From contig NC_087068.1 in NCBI RefSeq assembly GCF_963678635.1, forward strand, positions 18,975,872 to 19,039,871: 64,000 nucleotides of DNA, in the 5' to 3' direction. Positions 54,461 through 64,000 of the stretch are shown one piece after another. The translations under genes and the position numbers were made by a program. Each line of letters begins with the position of its first letter. Position 1 is the stretch's first letter. A model generated the notes under the pieces. It worked only from the letters and a program-made list of their open reading frames with translations. It did not search any database and was not told where the DNA came from. The stretch is from Symsagittifera roscoffensis. Taxonomy: Eukaryota > Xenacoelomorpha > Acoela > Convolutidae.

Positions 54461-55364
54461 TGTGCCAGTCGGTCATATTCGGAAGTTTGACCTTGAGAGA
54501 AGCAAAAAACACTTGATTTTGGAGTGAAATTTAGTTTTTCAAAATTTCGAATGGAGCATGTCATGCACGATTTTCTCGCGATAACTGAAAATCAGAAAAG
54601 AAAAGTCAGAACAATCGAGTAACAATCGCGGGAAAGTTGCTAAATAAAACGGTGGGAAATTGCTATTTGCAATTTCTGTCATAATAGAACAAGAGTAGAG
54701 CTGTCCCATCTAAAACAGAGACGAGAGCATTCCCACGAACTGGATTGTTGTGATTGGAGTACTATTATTAACTGGACCAGAGTGAACCTTCGGTGGAAAG
54801 GTGGACAGCTAGAGTGTCCCAATGGTTCACGAGAACTTACAGTCTAGAGAAAAAACTTGTTCTTATTATTAAAACTGACTAACATTAAACTCATTTTAGT
54901 TACTTCATTAATTCTTGAGTTGCTTACCGACTTATTTACTTCCTGGTTCTTGAGCGTGCTACAATGTGAGTACTTAATTTAAATTCTTAGAGTGTGTTTC
55001 ATAATTGTTATGTTGAGGTAAGGCGAGTTTTAGGTTGATCCATCTGAAATGGATCAAAGTCCCACTGTCTAATAAAAAGTAACTTAACGGATTGTTCCAA
55101 CCCGGTTTTTAACGGCGTTCATGTATTTTGGGTATCTAGAGACCTAAGTATGGGGACGTTTCTAATTCTAGAGTGGGGGGATATTTTAGTAGTAGCCTTT
55201 AAGCTGTAACGGGTCGTAGTCTCATGTCACAAACGAACCGAACTGGCTCCGACCGTTCTTGAGGTAGAAAAACACAAGAGATGGTGTCCCTGACCCTTGA
55301 GCCAGTGGTTATAGGGCCTATTTTTCTTAAGCCTCATGTGTGACTGCAGTAGACGAATGTTACA
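54461..55364 (+). repeat. 3' LTR (904 bp)
   Basis: Same length and sequence as the 5' LTR except T at 54,668. The AATAAA at 55,071-55,076 would terminate element transcripts. Confidence 0.97.
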
Positions 55365-56341
55365 ATAGTTCGGTAAAAGTCACGAAAATTGACAAAAGTT
55401 TTCCTATATTTAGGACAATTGAATCAAAGTGAGCAAAGTCGAGCATGCTTAGCCGCCATCCTGATTGTTTGTTCGACTCACAGACTAGAGGGCATTGGCT
55501 AATGGTCGGCTCGTTTTTGGTCAATGCAGTCGTCAACAAGCTCAGACCAGATGTACATGTATATAATTGAGTTTGGTTGGACATACAAGAGTAGTATTCA
55601 AGATGGACTCTGCCTAAATTGAATTGTTTGACAGTTTTTCACATTGTATAGTTTTTATTACGACCATAGAACACACGAATAAGAGAATATGGTCAAAGCA
55701 TTTGCCGATCTCGTTCAGTAGCCTTTGAGCGACGATGAAAGTAATTAATTGACTGAATGGTTTTAAAAACTCGTTTCAAGTTCCAAAACCATATTTTCTG
55801 AAGTAATTCATTTCTCTCAAGAGAATGCAAAAAATAAATTCAATATCTGTGGGTAATTTTTATCGTCGCATGATGTATTAGTATATTATCTTGAATACAC
55901 AAATACACACATACTCTTTTGTTTTTTTGCGAGTATTTTTGGTTGAAAATGGTTTGGTTGTTTTTATTCACTTTCGGTGCGCTTTTCAAAAATGATCTGA
56001 CTGAGCCATCAAGAATCTATTTGATTACCAGTTGATTTTAATTTATTGCCAGATTTGCTCACAATGCTTTTAAAATCATTTTTGTTATAGCTATTGTAAA
56101 GCCAGTATATGAAAATTAAACGTTTTTTCTGTAGAGACCAGAGTCTAAAAAATTGGCAGAAAACTAGTTTTTTCGACTGATTAAACAATTGTGGGCGGCT
56201 ATAAGTCTCTTGCCAGAGTAATAAATCTCAGCAGTCGCGTATATCTGCATGTATTTTGTGGCTTTTTCTCGTTGGTAACAAGTTGGTTTTAGAGACAATT
56301 AATAAAACTGGTTGAAAAGTGAGACATAGCCAGCTGTGAGA
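55365..56341. other. Spacer upstream of the secreted-protein gene
   Basis: Host AT-rich DNA resumes directly after the LTR. No gene is supported. The last 150 bp should contain the promoter and 5' UTR of the next gene; a TATAAG at about 56,200 is only a weak TATA candidate. Confidence 0.45.
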
Positions 56342-59300
56342 ATGAAGCCAGGTAACTTTCTGGCACTCTGTGGCGTGGCCTTAGCTATTGCGACCCTGCA
56401 GATCGCCGATGCAGAACGTGAGTTCCTCTTTGATATTTTCACTGATTACCAATAAAAAATTTTTTATTTAATTAAAAACGAAAACGCAGCAAATTCCATT
56501 CAAAAAATAAGGGCATCATAAAAAATTAAAAGAACTGAAGATGAATACGTTACAAAAACAGTTTATTAACCCTACCTTTCCCAAAATTAAACTGCTGGGC
56601 AATTTCATTAAGTTCTGCCCTCTCGAGAAAATCATCGATACAGTGTTTTAGCTATTTGTTCAAGGAATTCAAACAAGAAAAAATATCGAAAAAAATAGCC
56701 GCTTTGCGTGTTCCAGGAAAAAACTGTTTTCAGCTTGTTGCGGAATCTTCAATCACTTCACAAAATACACATTTTGGCTTCTTAATGGATCCCCCCTGGG
56801 GGCTCTTTTTTAATACTTTACTGTCCTAATTTGCATCAGATATTTTGATTTTTAGAAAAGTGAACTCAAAGTTATTGAGTTTTGGCTACAGATCCTACAA
56901 TAGAAAAAAAATAGAAATCAATGTGGTAAAGTTTTGTCTGAAGACGGACTTTCTTGTGGAGAGTTTTAGGGCCAGTATTTGGTCAACACTTGAAGGAGTA
57001 AAAAAAACCTTGACCCAGCCTGAGAGTAATTACAACGATTTTTCGTACGACAAAAAATGACTGATGATTGATTCAATGGCATCTCATTTTCTCTTTGAGT
57101 CGTGATTCCATTTGAACACCCGTATTTTCAAAACTTTTTTTTAGAGAAATAAGCTTGGAGTTTTCAGGACAACCAGGGTCGAAAATTTTGTCGACTTTTT
57201 TTAGGTTGACCAAATTGATTTTTCGAGCGCTCCTACAACACTATAAAGACCCTATTACGACAAAAAAAACTCTGCGCCGCAGGCAATTTTTTCCAAAAAA
57301 ATGACCAAAAAAGCTATTTTTGGGCATTTTTTGAAATATTTGATCAAAAATTTGCGTTTTTTAGGCACGCGCTTCCCTTCAAAATTAGTACAAACGGCGC
57401 AAAAAGCGCCTATAGCAAAGTTTTAAGACCAGTCAGCCAGAATAGAGCTTTTTAAATAGTACCAAAGTTTTAATTATTTTTCCATTTGAGGATCCATGTT
57501 TCCACATTTTTCTCAGAGAAATAAGCCTGATGTTTTAAGACAACCAGGGGCGAAATTTTGTTGACTGCTTTTTTAAGTCGACCAAATTGATTTTCCGAGC
57601 ACTCGCAGAACATTATGAAGCCCCTATTTTGCTGAAATGTTTTGCGCGGCAGGCAAAATTTTGACAAAACGGGTCACAAAAGCCCTTTTTGGGCATTTTT
57701 TGAAAAGTTTTGATCAAAAAATTGTTTTTTTTTCCGGCGCGCGCTTCCCTTCAAAATTAGTATTTATTGGCGCCGAAGGCTTTTTTCGGATAATTTTAAG
57801 CTCTGTCAACCAAAAATAGATATCTCAATATAATACAAAAGGGTTTTCTGCTGGGTTAGAAGCACAAAAAAATTAAAGCTTTGGTCGGTCGAAAATGGAT
57901 GTCATAAAATAATAACAAAGGGGGGACCCTTTGGTTGGTAAGGTGGTCGAACCCCTGAGAAGTGAAACGTCATCCCCCCCACCGCCCCCCCCCCCTCCTT
58001 AAACCTGACCCTGAAGGCAATTATCATTAAGATCAATTTACCGCTAAGGGAGTGGATGTGAAAGGGTCTCCGAGTCTGTGATAGATTAGTTTTTTTACGA
58101 GTTGAATATAAAAAATTTTAGGAAAAAAAAAACTTTTTTCTTAGTTAGTCGGAAACATATTTTCAGATTTTCTGAAAAAATGCATTTTTTACTACTGCGA
58201 AATGGAACATAGGGCTGTTTGTTGCTTTTATGCGATTTGTTTTAGTTCAATTGGCCTTTATGAACGATTACAATGCGTACAAGTTCTACTTGATGTATGA
58301 TACTGGATCCGCACCAACAAGTATTGAGTACAAAATCACTGTTACCAGCGGAGACCTGACTACCTTCGTGTCTCTAAGCAGCAACACTAGCGATCCCAAC
58401 TACTTTACATGCGGGGGCACATCAGCAACGGTAAGAAAGTTTCATTAACTCACGAAAACTTCCTACCAAACCTGACAAAAGAGGATGTGAAACTGCCGTG
58501 AATCAAACCCTTCTTTAAACATGATTGCTCATATCCTTTTCCGCGCCAAAAACCTGTCTGTGCGCTATTCAGCAACCTATTCAGTTACCCCCTTACTTAT
58601 CTCGAAAATTGTGTTAAACTTAAAGGACCATTAAGGAAGAAAAGACCATTCTTACATTTCTGGGAAAGTAGCTTTTAGGGCATTTTGAGACATTAAACCA
58701 ATTGCATATATAGCATACAATTCAAATTTATGAGCACGACCAAATATGTCGGGTTATTAGGGAACCTATCGGTAAAAATTCATGAAAAATCAATAGAAAG
58801 TTAATATCTGGTTTCTCAAAATGATTGTCTGGTTCATAAGTACCATAACAAGTGTGTTTTAGATTGTGTTCAAAATCTGTACGGCAGTGATTGGCGATCT
58901 GGCAGACTGGAGGTTCCAGCAACTCCCCGACGTGTCTGTTGTCTTCAGTGAAAATGGCAGCACTAACGAATTCCAAGCCGACTACTGTAAGAATCATTTC
59001 GACTAACTCTACGTCCAACCAATTTTGTCAATGAAAAAAACGCGAGATTTTTACTTGTAAAATTTTGGATATCTCACACACTTTTCTCGTATATGCACCT
59101 CTTGTAAATACATCTTTTTGAGGCAAAATTTCAGAAAATTGATTAGTCCTATGGGTCGCAAAGTTAAGTTTCAAAGTCAAAAAGAAGATTTGTCAAAGAA
59201 GTATTTGTTGATGACGGCGGTGTATCAGCTAGCATAAAACTCGACTAGCATAGAAGTTTTAAACTTGAAAATAGTATCGACTAGAGTGAAAATCGAAACA

Positions 59301-62300
59301 TAAAATTCATTTTTAGTCAAAATTAAAATCGTTACATACATTTTTCACCCATTTCACAGTTTGCGCTTGTGAATTGAATAGAGACAAGCGATTTGGTCTT
59401 TTTAAGAAATTGGCATGTGAAAAACATATTACTTTGTATTTTAGTTAGTTTGTAGATGATGATTTTCAAAAAGACTCAAACGTTTTCTAACACATTTTTT
59501 TTAGTTTAAAATTGAATCATTTTTTTTTCAAAAGCAAACACCACACCATAGATCTTAAAGCAGTCGGAACAATCGGGGATTCGCCTTGATATGAGCAGTC
59601 TTGTTGAAATTTTGAAATCAAGTTCGCTTACATTTCAGTCGGCCGAAACATGGAATTTGTGCCACTTGACAGCGGCGCAGCTCGACAAGTGAATACAGGG
59701 ACATACCCAAGTTGGACTGCACTTAGCCCCACTTTCGGATTGACGGGAACATTGGATTTTAATGCTATCGGATACGACACGATTCCCACTACTTGTAAGC
59801 TATCGTTACATTTCACATCCCTTAACAGCCTCCTAGAAAAAGATAGGAATGTTTCAACTTCAACTAGAAAAAGTGTTGGATTTGGGTCTCATAAATGGAC
59901 TTGCTGTCAACTCAGCCAACACTTACATACAAATTTACCAGCGTAAATTCAAGTCTTTTTTTAATTGCTCCTATATTCCTACTCAATTAATAAACTTTGA
60001 ATTAACTTTCAAGCCTTGTTAACAGCAATAGATCAACAGAATAGCATCAAAATATAGCCATTTGAGGTTTTAGAACTACCAACTACATTTGTTGAGCTGG
60101 GCCAAGACTACTTTTAATGATGCCATTTTAATGATGCTGCAAATAGATTCCAGGCAAGAGTTAAGTTTTTACACTCTGATTCCTCGGATATTTTTGATAT
60201 CAGTGGTCAGGCGGAGCAAATTTTTTCCAAAAATTTTAATTAGATTAAATTTTAATTTAATTTGAATTTAGACCACTAATCATTTTTGCTCTAGATCAAC
60301 CATCTTCCAGTAACGGGCAATTGGTACAAGTTACAATCAACTATGAAGGAGTTGTGGGCACAATTTCAGCAGGAACGAGCACTGGTTTGTATAGTTGCTG
60401 ACAAAATAAATTTCGAAAAAAGATAAGCATTTCCATTTGTTTTTGACAGAAAAAACAGCCGATACGTAGATCCTTTCTGTACTCAAAAATTCAGTCGTGG
60501 CATCATGGAGGATATTGGTCCACGAGCATGGAAACAAATAAAACAAAAACAAATTGTTGTCGGGCATCTAGGCAACTAAGGAAATACGTTTAGTTAAGCA
60601 CAAAAATGAGATATGTAAAGCAAACTACAGTCACGTGAAGGCTGCAACATTTAATTTTCCAGTGATAAAATTATTTAAAAAATTCAAATTTTCAATTTTT
60701 TTTACTAGAGTTTCACGGTTGAAATGTTGAAATTTGATAGAAAAAACAATTGCTAAATTTGTGGCAATTTTAATTCTGCTCGATTCTAGTTAAAAAATTC
60801 ATCCATCGCATGCCAAAAATTCATTTAATCAAATATATTAGTCCTAGAGAAAACGGCCGAAATGTGAAATAATTTTTTCCTTCATTTTATCGCAAGAAAG
60901 CTAAAGTTTTCAACTTTTTTTTCCCGTGACTGTAACTAATTTAGCCTCGGATGTATTCTGATTATCAGTTCAGTTTAGTAAGCAAACATGATTAAATTGA
61001 AATATATATGTTTTTTATCTTTCGTTTCCTTAGCTAAAATTATATGTAAATTGATGGGTTTTGACAAAAAGTTTAGAAAAAAAATCGATTTTTTGTATAA
61101 CTTTATTAAATATACTATAAAGAATGAGCAAAAACATTTTGAAGATTTTTTAAGGAAATTGAGTTGTATTTCAAATCAATTTGGCAAACAAAATGAATCA
61201 GGGGCTTAGCCCTCTCAATTTAATCGAAAAAAAAAGTTCTTCGCTGAATAAATTTCTTTTAAAAAAAAGTTAATTTTTCATTTTGAAATTAAAAACGTTT
61301 TCCCTTTTTTGGTTGAGCTTTGATTTAAATTCAACTTTGATTTGATTTCAATTGTTAGCTTTGAAACGTAAAAAAAGGAAGTGATGCAAAAGGGAGGTTG
61401 TCAGTTAGTTTTACAAGACAACTTTGATATTTCTTTTTTTTTTGTGCAAAAAAAAGGTTTCAGATATATCCAATTTTATGGTGGCTGAGTTTATTAGAAG
61501 AAATATAGATGAAAACACTTGCAAATCATGTAGTTTTTACCATGAAAATCATTTTTGGGTTCCTCAAATTCACGAGCATTTTTTTTCAAATTTTGGTTGC
61601 AGCTAAATTATTTGTACAAACCAAATTATTTCAGTTGATTTATTTGTAAAATTGTTCGAACATTTCTTTCAATTGATTTAGAAAAAAATCTGCGTGGATA
61701 AGTTATGATTTATCTCTTGATTAGTTTTTGAGGCATGTCACCTGTTTTTCAAATTGTTACTACTTTTCGGTATATTTTCAGTGGGAAATCAGGGCAGCCT
61801 GGCGAATTTAAACAATCCGAGCTCAATTACCTTGTTCTACGGGTCTCAAGGTGGTCAGTTGTGTGGTTTGCAGTTCAACACTGAAGCCTCAATAGGTTGC
61901 AGCACTGTCTCAGAGCGGTACTCAATCAGTTCGGGGTACCAGTTCGCGGGTTTCATTTCTCTGCGAAGTGGCGTGAATTATCTCCTTGTTCCCATTCAAT
62001 ACCGTAAGTGCAAAAGCTCCAATGAAATCAATAGGCTCGTATAATGACGAAACATGTAATATTCCGACTCTACTTTAGAGAGTCTAACATAAACTTTGAT
62101 TTAAAAAATCCAACAATTATCATAAAAAGCGAAAAAAAGAGTGATATATTTCGCATCCGCTTAAAAATTCCAGAGCCCCATAACAAGAAAAACTCATAAG
62201 TAAATCATTTTGTGGAGGGGAGTGTCGATACTCACTTTTTCCAATTACCTCTTCCTGTATCAAAACTCATACAACACTGGCCACAAATGGCTTCTAAAAT

Positions 62301-62474
62301 GTGTTTCAGAGCTGTTGAAAGCGAGCGTGGCGTACTACCGTAACAAAGATTCTTCGAGCTCCGACTTCTTTTTCAAAATTCACTGGCGAGCTACAAGTAT
62401 CACCGTCACATACGAAATCCTGGACGCACGTGATAACGCTGGTGACCCCGCGTATACAACTTACTTCTTATCAG
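56342..62474 (+). CDS. Secreted protein of unknown family, 3' end missing
   Basis: Seven exons join in frame: 56342-56417, 58246-58430, 58863-58986, 59639-59794, 60295-60384, 61782-62003 and 62310-62474. Together they give about 339 residues and end at a GTAAGT donor. All introns are GT-AG; all are phase 1 except the one after exon 2, which is phase 0. The protein opens with a typical signal peptide (MKPGNFLALCGVALAIATLQ, then IADAE), so it is secreted or extracellular. The rest is rich in Ser, Thr, Asn, Tyr and alternating hydrophobics, which suggests beta-sandwich domains. It has few cysteines and possible N-glycosylation sites in SNTS and ENGS. I recognise no family. The downstream exon lies beyond the window or was not found. 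Confidence 0.75.
57104..57840. repeat. Two diverged tandem copies, about 370 bp each, in intron 1
   Basis: Copies start near 57,104 and 57,478. They share 'ttccatttga', 'gagaaataagc', 'gacaaccagg', 'gaccaaattgattttt/c', 'ttttgggcattttttgaaa', 'tttgatcaaaaa' and 'gcgcgcttcccttcaaaatt'. Conservation is patchy and no frame is kept. The GC-rich word 'cgcgcttcccttcaaaat' stands out in otherwise AT-rich DNA. Confidence 0.8.
57976..57998. repeat. C-rich homopolymer tract
   Basis: Two C runs of about 7 and 12, separated by ACCG, lie inside intron 1 of the secreted-protein gene. They stand out in composition and are mirrored by the G20 run at 24,002. Confidence 0.8.
59420..59625 (+). repeat. Weak copy of the dispersed 'ctttgtactttacat' repeat
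   Basis: It lies in intron 3 of the secreted-protein gene. Shared words with 11,130-11,370 include 'actttgtattttagt', 'agatgatgatttt' and a 3' part with 'cgccttgatatgagcag', which also resembles 'cgccttgatgcgagcag' at about 11,551. Confidence 0.4.
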
Positions 62475-63240
62475 GTAAGTTCGTATGCGATGTGCGCTTT
62501 AGGTAAATTAAGGTTTCCATGAATTGAATTGCGTGTAGCTGAGCTGAATCTTGACTATCATAAAAACTGCCTTATGTCGTCTACATGCAAGAAATATTCG
62601 TGCATAAAAATAGATTACATAAAGAAAACGTTAAAAAATTAAAAAGTTTATGAATATAATCTACGTATAACCAATTTAGGCGGCTTTTCTCATCATAATT
62701 CAGTCGAAATGGATCATATTTTCAACGAATATTTCTTATTACAAACCCACTCAAAAAATTGCAATATACATACTCAATATAATATTACGCAATATAATAT
62801 GCGCATACATTGCAATATTTTTTTTGTCTCCATGTAACCCAAGAAAATATTTTTTTCCCTCTAACTAATTCAAAAAAAATGATTTTTTCGAACTAATCGA
62901 TGGAAAATCAGTTCATTTCCGTATAAAACTTGAAAAATTCTTTGTCCAGATAATCCAAATAATTTATATTTGAGAAACACTGTCTTGGAACAAGGTTTAT
63001 TCAATTGAAATAACTACTTCCTGGGTTAAAAACGTTTCAAGTAAAAAATGTATAGAGTTCAAATACACGAAAAACTACAACTAGGTAGATGGACAACTGT
63101 TTAGCAGCTCATCTGGTTTTCAATTACAAAATCAACTCGGGAACGCGATATAGATCTGGCACCTTTAATTGCTACTTGTCTTTACGTCATTTCAGTCAAA
63201 TTAATATTTCCTTATGATTTTCTGAAATATTAAATTGATG
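62475..63240. other. AT-rich stretch after the last visible exon
   Basis: I see no further exon of the secreted-protein gene with correct phase and coding character. 'aatataatattacgcaatataata' type sequence near 62,780 is low complexity. Confidence 0.45.
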
Positions 63241-63875
63241 GAGTCTTACAGTGGCGTGTCACGGAGCCGAAAAACCGGATAGCCGAAAAATAAACTCGTT
63301 CTCAGATAGCCGAAAACTTTGTGTTTTCGATAGTCAAGAAGATTGATTCGATCCACACCAAAATTAAACGCTGAAAATATTATTATTTTTTTATCATACA
63401 TAAAAGAAAAAGTTTTTGTTTCCTACTATAGCCCCCTTCCCCCATCCCAAGTAAATTAAAAACGCTCAGAATAGAAAAATTAATTGATAGGCGCAAAGAT
63501 TGCTTTGAAAATGGCAAAATCTATTGACCTTTTTATTGGATTGGCTAAACTCGAGTTATCTCGAAACGTTGTAAAGGTCTAATTTTTTAAAAATCTTTGC
63601 AACGGAGGCAAATAATTCAAAAAAATGTTTGAAAAAAACCAAAATTTTGAGCACGAGGCTTAGATTTTTTGATCACTTTTTTGGCGCCTTCAAAACACGT
63701 CAATTTAATTTTATCGGATTTAGTTATATGGTTAATTGCTGGATAGCCCAACAAATCTTTGTTCCCGGATAATCAAAAAAAAATTTTTGTTGGACAGCCG
63801 AAAATAAATTGTTCCCGGTTAGCAAAAAAAGATAATTTGATCCCGGATAGCCGAAAAAAACATTGAGTTATCAAC
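63241..63875. repeat. Degenerate repeat of the word 'cccggatagccgaaaa'
   Basis: The word or close variants occur near 63,274, 63,304, 63,742, 63,764, 63,793, 63,817 and 63,845, in two clusters that border an AT-rich middle of about 430 bp. It could be the subterminal repeat of a small non-autonomous element. Ends are not defined. Confidence 0.5.
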
Positions 63876-64000
63876 GTAGTCGCACTTTTTAGGATATCTA
63901 ATTCCATGAAATGAAATCTATTACGCATAGAAAATGCTTTGAGTCCATTGAAATTTTTGTTAGCCAAGTTGCGATAAAAAGCAAGATAGTTTAATCGCTT

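Larger units (their letters stand above)
32409..55364 (+). mobile_element. Giant Ty3/gypsy-type LTR retrotransposon, 22,956 bp
   Basis: Two 904-bp LTRs with TG...CA ends enclose a Gag-Pol ORF of 2,932 codons and a second ORF of 2,954 codons, both free of stops. The order protease, reverse transcriptase, RNase H, integrase is that of Ty3/gypsy (Metaviridae). Usual members of that group are about 5-10 kb, so this one is two to four times larger. The LTRs differ at one position (C at 32,616, T at 54,668), so insertion is recent and the copy may be active. The body is clearly less AT-rich than the host DNA. A clean target duplication is not visible: only ATA is shared by the flanks. Confidence 0.95.

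Overview
The window comes from an animal nuclear genome. It is AT-rich, its genes are split by many small GT-AG introns, one gene is a clear coronin and another begins with a signal peptide. The large non-coding areas are full of repeats. I cannot name the phylum with confidence; a marine or other invertebrate is a guess.

Layout. Positions 1-19,138 hold no gene I can support. They contain a four-copy 1.11-kb tandem array (3,419-7,845) with decayed relatives upstream, a 154-bp repeat, diverged duplications at 9.4-10.5 kb, an inverted-repeat pair bounding 10.09-11.13 kb, and a well-defined 194-bp MITE (13,859-14,052) with a 9-bp target duplication. Positions 19,139-23,472 hold eight coding exons of an actin-binding coronin, all with phase-0 introns; its first coding exon was not found. 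A tRNA-derived SINE sits in one of its introns. Positions 24.4-25.6 kb look like a decayed minus-strand coding region. Positions 25.7-31.5 kb are three copies of a non-coding repeat of about 1.9 kb.

Positions 32,409-55,364 are one giant LTR retrotransposon of 22,956 bp. Its two 904-bp LTRs differ at a single base, so insertion was recent. It carries two uninterrupted ORFs of almost equal size. ORF1 (2,932 aa) is a Ty3/gypsy Gag-Pol: coiled coil, capsid-like region, two zinc knuckles, protease, reverse transcriptase, RNase H, integrase. It ends in a domain I read as a TARG1/OARD1-like macrodomain. ORF2 (2,954 aa) starts with a coiled coil, then a GDSL/SGNH hydrolase domain, then a second and more diverged SGNH-like fold; about 1,900 further residues are unrecognised. 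A strong 3' splice site lies shortly upstream of each ORF with no intervening ATG, and the LTR holds a good 5' splice site. This suggests that ORF2 is made from a spliced subgenomic mRNA, in the position retroviruses use for env. The 2.5-kb leader holds a 70-bp repeat, G6 tracts and a 13-bp minisatellite of about 45 copies.

Positions 56,342-62,474 hold the first seven exons of a secreted-protein gene of unknown family, which runs off the window or has lost its 3' end. The remaining 1.5 kb is AT-rich with a short degenerate repeat.

The most interesting object is the giant retroelement: an LTR element carrying ADP-ribose-binding-like and esterase-like domains in very long intact ORFs.
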